From CAVZVW01 sp963778845 (GTDB lineage Bacteria > Actinomycetota > Actinomycetes > Actinomycetales > Kineosporiaceae), in assembly GCA_963778845.1 (NCBI GenBank), contig CAVZVW010000001.1, positions 124,001 to 188,000 of the forward strand: a stretch of 64,000 nt of DNA. Direction: 5' to 3'. Below, one piece after another: positions 10,187 to 19,133 of this stretch. The position numbers and the translations under genes were made by a program. The notes under the pieces are model-generated. The model was not told the DNA's origin. It saw nothing but the letters and a program-made list of their open reading frames with translations, and did no database searches. Within the stretch, counting starts at the first letter, position 1, and each line of letters opens with the position of its first letter.

Positions 10187-11344
10187 CTATGGCAGTGGCA
10201 GCGCCTCCACCACCTCTCCGGCCCGTGCGCCCCCCGGCGGGACCACGGCGATGACCTCGGCGGTCGCCAGCCCGCGCAGCATGGCCGGCCCGGCGTGCAG
10301 AGCAGGGCGTCCGTCGCACACCGGCACGAGGCGCGTGGCCTCAGCACCGGCACTGACGTCCACCGCCAGGCTGAGCCGGGACGTCGCGGGGAACGGCGCG
10401 CCAGCCAACGCGGCGAGCGCCGGCTCGAGCAGCGTCACGACACCCGAGACTGCCGCGAGCGGGTTGCCTGGCAGCCCCACCACGGGCCGGCCGTCGGGCA
10501 GCACGGCCAGCACCTGCGGATGACCTGGGCGCACAGCCACCCCGTCGACCACCAGACGGGCCCCCGCCCGGGCGAGCACCTCGTGCAGATGGTCGACCGG
10601 ACCCCTGGCCGTCGAGCCGGTCGTGACCACGACATCGGCGCTCGAGCCGGCCAGCGCGGCGGCCAGGGCCCCCGCTTGGTCGACCACCCGGCTCAGCGTG
10701 CCCAGCCGGGCACCGATCGCCGGCAGCCAGGCCACGAGGACGGGGCCGATCGCGTCGCGCAGCAGGCCGGCGCCGGAAGGCCCGGCGTCCACCAGCTCGT
10801 CGCCGAGCACGAGGACGTCGACATGCACCTGCCGCACCGCCACGTCGTCCAGGCCGGCCGCCGCGAGCAAGCCCAGAGCCGCCGGCCGCAACCTCTGGCC
10901 CGCGGGCAGCACGACGTCGCCCGCCCGGCACTCCTCGGCGGCCGGGCGGATGTCGCGGCCCCGGGCCAGCGCATCGGTCGGCGCCCCTGCCGCGAGGCTG
11001 AGCACCCCTGACGCCAGCTCCCCCCACTCGTGGCGCAGCACGCACCGAGCCCCGCCGGGAACGACCGACCCGGTGGCGATCGCCAGGGCGGTGCCGGGGC
11101 GAAGGGCCGAAGGACCAGCCGGACGCCCGGCGAGCCGCTGCCCGGCCACGCGCCACGGTGGCGCTCCCGCAACCACCCACCCGTCCATGGCGCAGGTGGC
11201 AACCACGGGAAGGTCGGTGAGGGCCACGGCGTCCTCGGCGAGCACCGCGCCTGCCGCCCTCGCCAGGGGCAGCCGGACCGGGTCGACCGGCGACACGGCG
11301 TCGAACGCGCACTGCCGCGCCCGCCCCCAAGGCATGGCCTCCAC
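10187..11344 (-). CDS. Molybdopterin molybdenumtransferase, MoeA family
   Basis: A 385-residue MoeA-like protein. MoeA inserts molybdate into adenylylated molybdopterin to complete the cofactor. Family features are DLPVVATCAMDGWVV near the N-terminus, TGSVVPGGA, RPAAEECRAGDVVLPAG, the MoCF-binding core (VVVTTGSTARGPVDHLHEVL) and VVGLPGNPLAAV. It starts at GTG 11344 or ATG 11335, three bases beyond the stop of the upstream membrane protein gene, so the two are probably co-translated. Several positions in the first domain are shorter than in typical MoeA, so a divergent paralogue is possible. Confidence 0.85.
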   Translation of the reverse strand: MEAMPWGRARQCAFDAVSPVDPVRLPLARAAGAVLAEDAVALTDLPVVATCAMDGWVVAGAPPWRVAGQRLAGRPAGPSALRPGTALAIATGSVVPGGARCVLRHEWGELASGVLSLAAGAPTDALARGRDIRPAAEECRAGDVVLPAGQRLRPAALGLLAAAGLDDVAVRQVHVDVLVLGDELVDAGPSGAGLLRDAIGPVLVAWLPAIGARLGTLSRVVDQAGALAAALAGSSADVVVTTGSTARGPVDHLHEVLARAGARLVVDGVAVRPGHPQVLAVLPDGRPVVGLPGNPLAAVSGVVTLLEPALAALAGAPFPATSRLSLAVDVSAGAEATRLVPVCDGRPALHAGPAMLRGLATAEVIAVVPPGGARAGEVVEALPLP

Positions 11345-11347
11345 GGG

Positions 11348-13054
11348 TCAGCCGACGAGCCAATGCAGCCGCGGCCGCACGATGAACGCCTCGGCCTCCA
11401 GGGCCGCCAGTGCCACGCGCGGCAGGTCGCCGGCGCGGCGGAAGCACACGAACCGCGGGATCCAGGCAGGGTGGTACTTGGCGTTCGCCCGGTAGAGGGA
11501 CTCGATCTGCCACCACCGGGACGCGAGCATCAGCACCCTGTGCCAGAAGCGCAGCACAGGCCCGGCACCCACTCGCGCCCCACGCTCGAACACCGAGCGG
11601 AACACGGCGAAGTTCAGCGACAGCCGGCACACTCCCAGACTCGCCGCCTGCTCGGCCACGCCGACGACCACGAACTCGACCGTGCCGTTCTCGCTGTCCT
11701 TCGAGCGACGCATGAGGTCCAGGGACAGCCCTTTCGGCCCCCAGGGCACGAAGCAGAGGACGGCGACCAGCCGGTGCTCGGCGTCCCATGCCCGCGCCAC
11801 GACGAGGTCGGGGTCGCGTGGGTCACCGAGCCGGTTCAAGGCCATCGAGAACCCGCGTTCGACGTCCTGGCCCCGCAGCGAGTCGGCCGCCTTGACCGTC
11901 TCGGCCAGCTCGTCGGCGCCCAGGTCGGCCTGGCGACGGACGTCGAGGGTGTAGCCGGCCCGCCGGACGCGGTTGACGGCCTGCCGCACGACGCGCATCG
12001 AGCGGCCGTCGAGCCGGAAGTCCGACACGTCGAGCACGGCCTCGTCGCCGAGCTCGAGGGCGTCCAGACCGGCACGCCTGAAGGCGACCGCCCCCTCCTC
12101 GCTCGCCCCGATGACGCCGGGCACCCAGGCGTAACGGTCGGCCTCGGCGAGCCACGCGGCGATCGCGCCGGGCCAGGCCTCCGGGTCGCCGAGGGGGTCC
12201 CCGGAGGCCAGCGAGACCCCGCCCAGCACCCGGTAGGCGATCGCGGCCTTGCCCGAGGAGGAGAAGACGACCGTCTTGTCGTCCCTCAGCGCGAAGTAGC
12301 CCAGGGAGTCCCGCCCGCCGAAGCGGGCGAGCAGGTCGCGAAGACTCGTGTCGGCCGTGGCGTCCCGGCGCGCCGGCTTGCCGGCCGGCGCGAGCAGCGC
12401 AGCGAGGAAGAGCAGGGCAGTCAGGCCACCGAGGGTGGCCAGCGCCACCTGGGTGAGGTCGGAGAAGGACTGCTCGCGGAAGCTCAGCTGCGGGGCGAAG
12501 CCCATGAGCCCGAAGAAGACCTCGACGAGCCGGTCGAGGAAGGAGGAGCCCGGGGCGGTGTGCCGGGTCAGGAGCATCCCGGCCAGCATCGAGACACCGC
12601 CCATCACGAGGAGCACGCGCAGGGCGACCCGCCGGGAGCGCCGCTCGGACAGCGCGGTGAAGTCCCGGCGCGCCCAGACGAGCAAGCCGAGCACGAGTGC
12701 GTAGACGACGACGAGCCGCCACGAGTGGATGTGCACGTGCGCGGCGAGCCCGATCGACACCACCACGACCATGAGCTTCCACGCGCGGCGCTTGCGGCGC
12801 TTGAGCCCCCCGGCGAGCAGGAGCATCACCCCGGCCGCCACGGCGGCGGCGGCGAAGGCGGCGCCGTCGCCCACGGCGTCCATCGGCCCGGAACCGATCG
12901 GGCGGCGCGACTCCGGCACCATCACGTCCAGGAACGTGGTGAGGGCGGCGAGCCGCACCACCCATGCGACCAGACCCGGCACCCGCGGGCGCCACGCCGG
13001 GGTGTGCTCCACGGCCTGACGTGGGGCGGTCTTCTCCCCGGGCAACGCCACCAC
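11348..13054 (-). CDS. LPG-synthase-like membrane protein (MprF C-terminal domain, DUF2156)
   Basis: About 568 residues: around six hydrophobic segments in the N-terminal 250, then a soluble C-terminal domain of the phosphatidylglycerol lysyltransferase type (VWLEADRYAWV-like region, ERGFSMALNRLGDP, FVPWGPKGLSLDLMRRS, GVCRLSLNFAVFRS). MprF-type proteins transfer an amino acid from aminoacyl-tRNA to phosphatidylglycerol and flip the product, giving resistance to cationic peptides. No lysyl-tRNA synthetase domain is fused, unlike mycobacterial LysX. The start is GTG 13054: TACACT ends six bases upstream, giving a leaderless start. The lipid and amino acid are not identified. Confidence 0.8.
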   Translation of the reverse strand: MVALPGEKTAPRQAVEHTPAWRPRVPGLVAWVVRLAALTTFLDVMVPESRRPIGSGPMDAVGDGAAFAAAAVAAGVMLLLAGGLKRRKRRAWKLMVVVVSIGLAAHVHIHSWRLVVVYALVLGLLVWARRDFTALSERRSRRVALRVLLVMGGVSMLAGMLLTRHTAPGSSFLDRLVEVFFGLMGFAPQLSFREQSFSDLTQVALATLGGLTALLFLAALLAPAGKPARRDATADTSLRDLLARFGGRDSLGYFALRDDKTVVFSSSGKAAIAYRVLGGVSLASGDPLGDPEAWPGAIAAWLAEADRYAWVPGVIGASEEGAVAFRRAGLDALELGDEAVLDVSDFRLDGRSMRVVRQAVNRVRRAGYTLDVRRQADLGADELAETVKAADSLRGQDVERGFSMALNRLGDPRDPDLVVARAWDAEHRLVAVLCFVPWGPKGLSLDLMRRSKDSENGTVEFVVVGVAEQAASLGVCRLSLNFAVFRSVFERGARVGAGPVLRFWHRVLMLASRWWQIESLYRANAKYHPAWIPRFVCFRRAGDLPRVALAALEAEAFIVRPRLHWLVG

Positions 13055-13094
13055 GGCCGAAGTGTAAGCCCGGCCGGGCTGGCAGCATGCCTGC

Positions 13095-13781
13095 GTGGGC
13101 CCAGAGGCAGCCGAGGTCGCCGTCACGCTCGCCCGCGCCGAGGGTCCGCACGGGGAAACGGTGCTGCGGCGGCGGGGCGAGGTACTGGAGCTCGTCGTGG
13201 ACGGCGTCTTCGCCATGGACAGCGCCCACACCGACACCGAGGTCGCCCTCGCGGCACTGGCGCTCGACCGGCTGCCGCGACCCGGCCCCTGGCACGTGGT
13301 GGTCGGCGGCCTGGGCCTGGGCTACACGGCCCGACGCGTGCTCGCCGACCCCGACGTGCAGCGGCTGAGCGTCGTCGAGCTGGACGGCGCGGTGGTCGGC
13401 TGGGCGCGGACGGGCCTGCTGCCCGTGGCCGAGGCCGTGGTGGCCGACCCCCGCACGCGGACCGTGACCGGCGACGTCGGCGCCACGGTCCACAGGCTGG
13501 ACGGCGCCTGCGCCGCGGCGATCCTGCTCGACGTCGACAACGGGCCCGGGTTCCTCGTGCACGAGGGCAACGCCGCCCTGTACGCGCCGGCGTTCCTGGC
13601 CGCCTGCGCCCGCGCGCTGACGCCGCGAGGGGTGCTCGCCGTCTGGTCCGCGGACGCCGCCGCCGAGCTGGAGGCGCAGCTGCGCAGGACGTTCGCCACC
13701 GTGGAGACCGTCACCCTCGCGTTCACCCGTGGGCAGCGCCAGCTCGAGTACACCCTGTACCTGGCCACGCGCGGACCCTGA
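13095..13781 (+). CDS. Spermidine synthase-like SAM-dependent protein
   Basis: A 228-residue Rossmann-fold protein. A short beta N-terminus (ETVLRRRGEVLELVVDGVFAMDS) is followed by the nucleotide-binding loop VVVGGLGLGYTARRV, an acidic strand end (VVELDGAVVGWAR) and DVDNGPGFLVHEGNAALY. This is the layout of spermidine/spermine synthase-like proteins of actinobacteria. Whether it makes polyamine or methylates something is unknown. It is divergent from the LPG-synthase-like gene. Start GTG 13095; CAGCAT lies six bases upstream. Confidence 0.8.
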   Translation: MGPEAAEVAVTLARAEGPHGETVLRRRGEVLELVVDGVFAMDSAHTDTEVALAALALDRLPRPGPWHVVVGGLGLGYTARRVLADPDVQRLSVVELDGAVVGWARTGLLPVAEAVVADPRTRTVTGDVGATVHRLDGACAAAILLDVDNGPGFLVHEGNAALYAPAFLAACARALTPRGVLAVWSADAAAELEAQLRRTFATVETVTLAFTRGQRQLEYTLYLATRGP

Positions 13782-13827
13782 GCACAGACCTCGGCCCGAG
13801 CCGGCCCCCACGGGTGCGAGCGGGGTC

Positions 13828-14439
13828 TCACAGGTGCGAGCGGACCGCCCAGCTCGGGCGGGCGATGGCGACCAACGGGCCCAGCGGGGCCCAGTTGACA
13901 CGGTCGCATCGCGAGGCGTTGCCCATCAGCTGCAGGTCGGGCAGGCCGTCGGCGGCCATCACCGACTCCTTCACCGCCACGTGAAGCACGGCGCCGAAGA
14001 CCACGTGACCGGACCGAGGACCCTCGCCGAAGGACCGCACCTCGACCAGCCGGCACTCCAGAGCGGCGGGGCTCTGCGCCACCCGCGGCGGTCGCACGGT
14101 GCGGGACGGCTCCGCGGCCAACCCGGCCAGGGCGAGCTCGTCCGTACCGGGAGGCGCGTCGATGGAGGTCAGGTTGACCGCCTCCCTCAGCGGCCACGGG
14201 GCGATGTTGACCACGAACTCACCGGTCGCCTCGATGTTGCGCAGCGAGTCCTTGCGCCCGATGGACGTGAACTGCACCACCGCGGGCTCGGCCGAGGCGA
14301 CGGTGAAGTAGGAGTGCGGAGCGAGGTTCACCACAGCGTCCTCATCGACTGTGCTGACCCACGCGATCGGTCGCGGCGCCACCAGGCAGTTCAGCATCGG
14401 GTACGTGCGCCGACCCAGGTCCGCGACGGAGGTCTCCAC
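13828..14439 (-). CDS. Flavin reductase family protein (FMN-binding split barrel)
   Basis: About 203 residues with the split-barrel FMN signature NCLVAPRPIAWVSTVDEDA, then NLAPHSYFTVASAEPAVVQF and KDSLRNIEATGEFVVNI. Members reduce flavin for partner monooxygenases or are stand-alone flavoproteins. No partner oxygenase is adjacent. It is coupled to the upstream kinase gene: the kinase stop at 14444 lies next to GTG 14439 (GGGAGG 11 bases upstream). An alternative GTG at 14451 overlaps the kinase end by 8 bases. Confidence 0.85.
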   Translation of the reverse strand: METSVADLGRRTYPMLNCLVAPRPIAWVSTVDEDAVVNLAPHSYFTVASAEPAVVQFTSIGRKDSLRNIEATGEFVVNIAPWPLREAVNLTSIDAPPGTDELALAGLAAEPSRTVRPPRVAQSPAALECRLVEVRSFGEGPRSGHVVFGAVLHVAVKESVMAADGLPDLQLMGNASRCDRVNWAPLGPLVAIARPSWAVRSHL

Positions 14440-14443
14440 GCGG

Positions 14444-15148
14444 TCACTCACCTCCCGTCGCGCCCTTCTCGCCCGCCTGGTCGCCGCCCAGGACGCCGAC
14501 CACGGCATCGGCGAGGCGACGCGTCGAGGCGATGACCCTCGCGTTGGCCTCGTCGCTGCGCATCACCCACTCCCGAGCCTGCTCGGGACTTCGGCCGTGT
14601 CGCACGTGCCGGGCGATGAGCCACTCCAGCCGCGTCGTGTCGTCGAGGTCGGCGTACCAGCAGGCGTCCAGATGTGTACGCACGAGCGACCAGGCGCCGT
14701 CGTCGTGCAGGAGGTAGTTGCCCTCGACGACCACCAGCGCTACGCCCGCCGCGACCGGCACGGCACCGGCGATCGGCTCCTCGATCTCGCGCCGGAACGC
14801 CGGCGCGTACACCACGGGCTCGCGCTGCGGCTTCAGCCGTCCCAGAAGGGCGACGAACCCGGCGGCGTCGAAGGTGTCGGGAGCACCCTTGCGATCCGCC
14901 CGGCCGAGGCGCTCGAGCTCGGCCTGAGCCAGGTGGAAGCCGTCCATGGGCACGAGCACGGCGCTGTCGCGACCATGCTCGGCCACGACGTGCTCGACCA
15001 CCGCCGCGGCCAGCGTGGACTTGCCCGCCCCCGGAGGGCCGGTGACGCCGAGGAGACAGCGGTGCAGCCGCGCCAGGGCCGAAGCCCGGGCGAGCGCCTG
15101 GTCGAGGGTGAGTCGGGCAGGTTCGCGGTCGACGTCCACGGGCTGCAT
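14444..15148 (-). CDS. P-loop nucleoside/sugar kinase family protein (uridine kinase-like)
   Basis: About 234 residues with Walker A GPPGAGKSTLAAAVV, the VPMDGFHL motif of uridine/pantothenate-kinase-like enzymes, DTFDAAGFVALL and VVVEGNYLLHD (Walker B region). These proteins phosphorylate a nucleoside, pantothenate or sugar; the substrate cannot be decided here. The start is ATG 15148 (MQPVDVD). The next gene begins at its stop, so they are probably one transcript with the flavin reductase. Confidence 0.82.
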   Translation of the reverse strand: MQPVDVDREPARLTLDQALARASALARLHRCLLGVTGPPGAGKSTLAAAVVEHVVAEHGRDSAVLVPMDGFHLAQAELERLGRADRKGAPDTFDAAGFVALLGRLKPQREPVVYAPAFRREIEEPIAGAVPVAAGVALVVVEGNYLLHDDGAWSLVRTHLDACWYADLDDTTRLEWLIARHVRHGRSPEQAREWVMRSDEANARVIASTRRLADAVVGVLGGDQAGEKGATGGE

Positions 15149-15202
15149 CCTGCACCTTGCGCCCCGCCGCTCACACGCTCCCGCCCTCACCGGGCGCGCG
15201 GC

Positions 15203-16783
15203 TCACGCCAGCACCCGCAGGCTCGAGAGAGCGGGGTCGGCACACCCGTGGACATGCCCGCCCGCTGCGAGCACCGCCTCGAGCACGGCGACGGCCTCGT
15301 CGCTGACCCGTTCACCGGGCAGCAGCACCGGGATCCCTGGCGGGTACGGCACCGCCGGTTCGGCTGCCACCTCCCCGGCGGCGCGGGAGAGGGGGACGAC
15401 GCGCGCCTGCCGGGCGTGCGCCTCGCGCGGGGTGAGCACCTGTTCCCCCGGCTCCAAGGCGGCCGCCAGCGCGGTGGCCTCGGCGACTCGCCGCGGGGAC
15501 CGGCCGGCCATCCCGGACCGCCCCCGACCCCGCGAGGCGGTCAGCGCACGGGCCACCTGGGCCATGGCGAACACGATCGCATCGGTGGCCACCTGGAGGC
15601 CGGCCGGGTCCTGCCACCCCGTCGCCGGGAGCATCAGGTACACCCGATGAGCGTCGGCACCCTCCACCGGCACACCGCGCCCGCGCAACGTGGCTTCGAC
15701 CTGCCAGCCCGAGGCCCCCAGGCCGCTCACGTCGACGACCACCTTCAGCGGGTCGACCCTAGAGGCCACGAGGCCGAGGTCCTGCGCCCGCAGCGCCCGA
15801 AGGCCCTCGACCCGCGACAGGCGCCGACGAAGGTCGGCGCCTGCGGACAGCGCGACGTCCAACCCGGCGGCCCCGCCCGCGGCGAGGTCACGCCGCGCGG
15901 CGTCCACCGAGGCAAGAAGCGGGAGCAGCGGGCTCGTGGTCTGGGTCATCCGTACGGCCACGCACAGCCTGCCCACCGTGTCGTCGTCCGCCGACTCCCC
16001 GGCCAGCAGCACCGAACCCGACGACAGTGCCGTGGCCGTCTTGTGCACGCTCACGACCATGCCGTCGGCCCCGGAGGCGAGGGCGTCGTCCGGCAGCTCG
16101 GGGTGGAACGCGAGGTGCGGCCCCCAGGCCTGGTCGACGTAGACGCGCGCCCCACCGGCTCGCGCCGCACTGACGACGGCCGGGAGGTCCGCGCACGCCG
16201 AGGAGTACCCCGGCGAGGTCACCACGACCTGCCGGACACCGGGATGCCGGGCGAGCGCGGCTGCGACATCGCGCGCCTCGACCCCCAGCGGCAGACCGTG
16301 CTCGGGATGGATGCGGGGGGCGAGCCAGACCGGGCGGGCGCCTGACAGCACGAGACCGGCCATGACAGAGGCGTGAGCGTCCCGCCCCACCAGGACCGGC
16401 TCGCCGTCGCGAAGGGTCGCGAGCATCCACGCAAGGTTGCCGGAGGTCGAGCCGTTGCCGAGCAGCCATGCACGGCGGGCTCCCCAGGCCTGCGCGGCCA
16501 GGTCCTCGGCCTCGCGGCGCACCCGGTCGTAGGCGCCGGTCTCGAGCCAGACGTCGGCGCTCAGCGCCGCGGCCCCCAGCAGCGAGACGAGGTCGTCAGA
16601 GGCGAAGCGGCCCCCCTGGTGGCCGGGGCAGTGCGGCCTGGTCAGGGCCGATCGCGAGGCGCGACGGACGGCTTCGAGAAGAGGGGCGCGAGTCTGCGCC
16701 CTCATGGCCTGCGCCGCCCCGGGAAGACCCGCACCACGGTCGAACGCCTGGGGCAGCGGGCCGGTGGTGACCAGCGCGGTCAT
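15203..16783 (-). CDS. PLP-dependent Orn/Lys/Arg decarboxylase family protein
   Basis: A 526-residue fold-type I PLP enzyme. It has RPHCPGHQGG near the N-terminus, AWLLGNGSTSGN, VVVTSPGYSSACADL, VYVDQAWGPHLAFH and the PLP-lysine motif VSVHKTATALSSG. The C-terminal domain has VPYPPGIPVLLPGERV, a signature of amino-acid decarboxylases. It would decarboxylate ornithine, lysine or arginine to a polyamine precursor. A spermidine-synthase-like gene lies 3 kb away, but there is no operon linkage. Start ATG 16783, since further upstream is repeat-rich non-coding DNA. Confidence 0.85.
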   Translation of the reverse strand: MTALVTTGPLPQAFDRGAGLPGAAQAMRAQTRAPLLEAVRRASRSALTRPHCPGHQGGRFASDDLVSLLGAAALSADVWLETGAYDRVRREAEDLAAQAWGARRAWLLGNGSTSGNLAWMLATLRDGEPVLVGRDAHASVMAGLVLSGARPVWLAPRIHPEHGLPLGVEARDVAAALARHPGVRQVVVTSPGYSSACADLPAVVSAARAGGARVYVDQAWGPHLAFHPELPDDALASGADGMVVSVHKTATALSSGSVLLAGESADDDTVGRLCVAVRMTQTTSPLLPLLASVDAARRDLAAGGAAGLDVALSAGADLRRRLSRVEGLRALRAQDLGLVASRVDPLKVVVDVSGLGASGWQVEATLRGRGVPVEGADAHRVYLMLPATGWQDPAGLQVATDAIVFAMAQVARALTASRGRGRSGMAGRSPRRVAEATALAAALEPGEQVLTPREAHARQARVVPLSRAAGEVAAEPAVPYPPGIPVLLPGERVSDEAVAVLEAVLAAGGHVHGCADPALSSLRVLA

Positions 16784-16933
16784 CGGACGTCCCGCGCGCT
16801 CACGCGCCCATGCCGGACGGCGACGGCAGTCGGCTCCGGGTCCGGCCACGTCCGGCCGGCTCCGACTCCGGCTCCGACGGCGGCTCCGGCCTGGACGTCG
16901 GTGCGCTGACCAGCACTGGCGATCGCCTCCCCA

Positions 16934-16958
16934 TGTGTGCGGCCGACCGCCGCACACA
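16934..16958 (-). terminator. Hairpin downstream of the methyltransferase-like gene
   Basis: Perfect 10-bp arms TGTGTGCGGC / GCCGCACACA with a 5-base loop, about 45 bases beyond the 17003 stop on the minus strand. There is no T-run, so it may be a pause or stability element rather than a classical terminator. The rest of 16784-17002 holds only CCGGCTCC-type simple repeats. Confidence 0.4.
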
Positions 16959-17002
16959 CAAGAGGTTCACCTCACCCGGCTGGATACGCCCGGGTCGAAA
17001 GT

Positions 17003-17515
17003 TCAGGCGTGGGGCGGGCCGAGCAGCCGCGGGGTGCGAGCGGCGTAGGCCGCGTACTGCTCACCGAAGCGCGCCCGCAGGTGACGCTCCTCCACGCGGA
17101 CCTTCAGGTGCAGCACTCCAGACAGGGCCGCCGCGGCAACCAGCGGCTCCGGACGGCGGCGCAGCACCGCCAGGCCCCAGGAGGCGACCAGGACCCCGGC
17201 GTAGACGGGGTTTCGGGAGTAGCGGTAAGGCCCCCGGGTGCGCAGCGTCGCCTCCCGGACCGGGTCGACGAACGGGGTGACATCCGGGCCGAGCGTGCGC
17301 AGACCCGTCGCGGCCAGGCCGCTGCCGGCGACGAACCCGAGCGCGGCGGCCTTGCCGACGAGGGCGGGCAGCCGCCACCGGCCACGGCCGGGCCAGGCGA
17401 GCCCGGCGATCGCGACGCCCTGGGCGACCACCAGGACGTCGGCGGGGTGCACCCGGCCCGCGCGGATCAGTCGGCCGACCGAGCGCACAGCGCCGCGCGG
17501 GCTCGGGTATGTCAT
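17003..17515 (-). CDS. Isoprenylcysteine carboxyl methyltransferase-like membrane protein
   Basis: A 170-residue multi-helix membrane protein ending with the signature RTRGPYRYSRNPVYAGVLVASWG, then VRVEERHLRARFGEQYAAYAARTPRLL. This is the bacterial ICMT/phospholipid methyltransferase-like C-terminus, which binds SAM. The bacterial substrates are mostly unknown. ATG 17515 is chosen because upstream sequence is GGCTCG-type repeat. It is divergent from fumC, with 99 bases between. Confidence 0.83.
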   Translation of the reverse strand: MTYPSPRGAVRSVGRLIRAGRVHPADVLVVAQGVAIAGLAWPGRGRWRLPALVGKAAALGFVAGSGLAATGLRTLGPDVTPFVDPVREATLRTRGPYRYSRNPVYAGVLVASWGLAVLRRRPEPLVAAAALSGVLHLKVRVEERHLRARFGEQYAAYAARTPRLLGPPHA

Positions 17516-17614
17516 CGGGCTCGGTCGGCTCGTCTGGCTCGTCTGGCTCGGCTGCGGCGCTCGGCTCACGGGCCCAGCCTCGCACGCCCGGCCGAGCCGA
17601 GCGACCATGGACCC

Positions 17615-19108
17615 GTGAGCCAACCCGAAGCCGGTCAGCCCGGGGTCGCGACGTCCGATGTCGAGGGTTCGAGAGGGGAGCAACCCGGGGTCGCGGCGGC
17701 GGGGGTCGACGAGCCGGCCATGCGGCTGGAACGAGACACCCTCGGGGACGTGCTCGTGCCCCGCGACGCGCTCTACGGCGCGCAGACGCAACGCGCCGTC
17801 GAGAACTTCCGGCTGAGCGGCGTCCGGGTGGATCCGGCGGTGATCCGGGCGCTGGCGCTGGTCAAGGCGGTCGCCGCCGGCGTCAACGCCGACCTCGACG
17901 TGATCCCGCGCGACGTGGCGGGCGCCATCGCCGAGGCCGCCGGCGAGGTCGCGGACGGCGGCCACGCCGAGCAGTTCCCGGTGGACGTGTTCCAGACCGG
18001 GTCGGGCACCTCCACGAACATGAACGTCAACGAGGTCGTCGCCACGCTCGCCGGCCGCCGGCTGGGCCGCCGGGTGCATCCCAACGACGAGGTGAACGCC
18101 GGCCAGTCGAGCAACGATGTCTTCCCGACCGCGGTCCACGTCGCCGTGCTGCAGGTCGCGACCCACGACCTCCTGCCCGCGATGGAGCATCTCGCCGCGG
18201 TGCTGGACGCCAAGGCCGCCGAGACGGCCGACGCCGTCAAGCCCGGGCGCACCCATCTCATGGACGCCACGCCGGTGACCCTTGGCCAGGAGCTCGGCGG
18301 CTACGCCGCGCAGGTGCGCAACGGCGCCTCCCGGGTGCGGTACGCGCTGCGCGGGGTCGCCGAGGTGCCTCTGGGTGGCACCGCGGTGGGCACCGGCCTC
18401 AACGCCCCACCCGACTTCGCCTCCGCCGTGCTCGGTCGCCTGAGAGAGCGCACCGGCCTGCCAGTGGTCGAGGCGGCCGACCACTTCGAGGCCCAGGGCG
18501 CTCGCGACGCGCTCGTGGGCCTGTCCGGCATGGTGCGCACGGTCGCCGTCAGCCTTACCAAGATCTGCAACGATCTGCGGTGGATGGGCTCAGGCCCGAA
18601 CACCGGCCTGGCCGAGGTGCATCTGCCCGAGCTGCAGCCGGGCTCCTCGATCATGCCCGGCAAGGTGAACCCGGTGGTGCCCGAGGCGGTGCTGCAGGTG
18701 TGCGCGCAGGTTGTGGGCCACGACGCCACCCTCGCCTGGGCGGGCGCAAGCGGAGCGTTCGAGCTGAACGTGATGGTCCCGGTGATGTCGCGGGCCTCCC
18801 TGGAGCAGCTGCGCCTGCTGGCGGGCGCCTGCCGCCTGCTGGCGGACAGGACGGTGGCCGGGCTGCAGCCCGACCGGGAGCGGATGCGCCGGCTCGCCGA
18901 AGCGTCACCGGCGATCGTCACCGCCCTCAACCCGGTGATCGGTTACGACGCCGCCGCCCGCGTCGCCAAGCATGCCGTCGAGCACTCGACCACCATCCGG
19001 GAGGCGGTGGTCGCTCTGGGACTGGTGGGGCAGGGACTGAGCGAGGACGACGTCACGCGGCTGCTCGACGTCCAGGCGATGACAGGCCCGCTCCCGCCGG
19101 CGACGTGA
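17615..19108 (+). CDS. fumC: Class II fumarate hydratase FumC
   Basis: A 497-residue member of the aspartase/fumarase superfamily. It has TGSGTSTNMNVNEVVA, NAGQSSNDVFPTAVHVA, GRTHLMDATPVTLGQE and the signature loop GSSIMPGKVNPVVPE. It is the iron-independent, oxygen-stable enzyme of the TCA cycle. There are about 35 extra residues before the family start. GTG 17615 is used, with GACCAT six bases upstream; ATG 17720 (MRLERDTLGDVLVP) would give the usual length. It forms a redundant pair with the Fe-S fumarase at 8.4 kb. Confidence 0.93.
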   Translation: MSQPEAGQPGVATSDVEGSRGEQPGVAAAGVDEPAMRLERDTLGDVLVPRDALYGAQTQRAVENFRLSGVRVDPAVIRALALVKAVAAGVNADLDVIPRDVAGAIAEAAGEVADGGHAEQFPVDVFQTGSGTSTNMNVNEVVATLAGRRLGRRVHPNDEVNAGQSSNDVFPTAVHVAVLQVATHDLLPAMEHLAAVLDAKAAETADAVKPGRTHLMDATPVTLGQELGGYAAQVRNGASRVRYALRGVAEVPLGGTAVGTGLNAPPDFASAVLGRLRERTGLPVVEAADHFEAQGARDALVGLSGMVRTVAVSLTKICNDLRWMGSGPNTGLAEVHLPELQPGSSIMPGKVNPVVPEAVLQVCAQVVGHDATLAWAGASGAFELNVMVPVMSRASLEQLRLLAGACRLLADRTVAGLQPDRERMRRLAEASPAIVTALNPVIGYDAAARVAKHAVEHSTTIREAVVALGLVGQGLSEDDVTRLLDVQAMTGPLPPAT

Positions 19109-19133
19109 CCGGCCAAGGCGCGCCTGACGCGGC

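Noticed and set aside
13087..13984. Long plus-strand open frame (11030-13984) over the MoeA-like and LPG-synthase genes
   Set aside because: Composition is Arg/His/Pro-rich without motifs; it is antisense to genes with recognisable family blocks.
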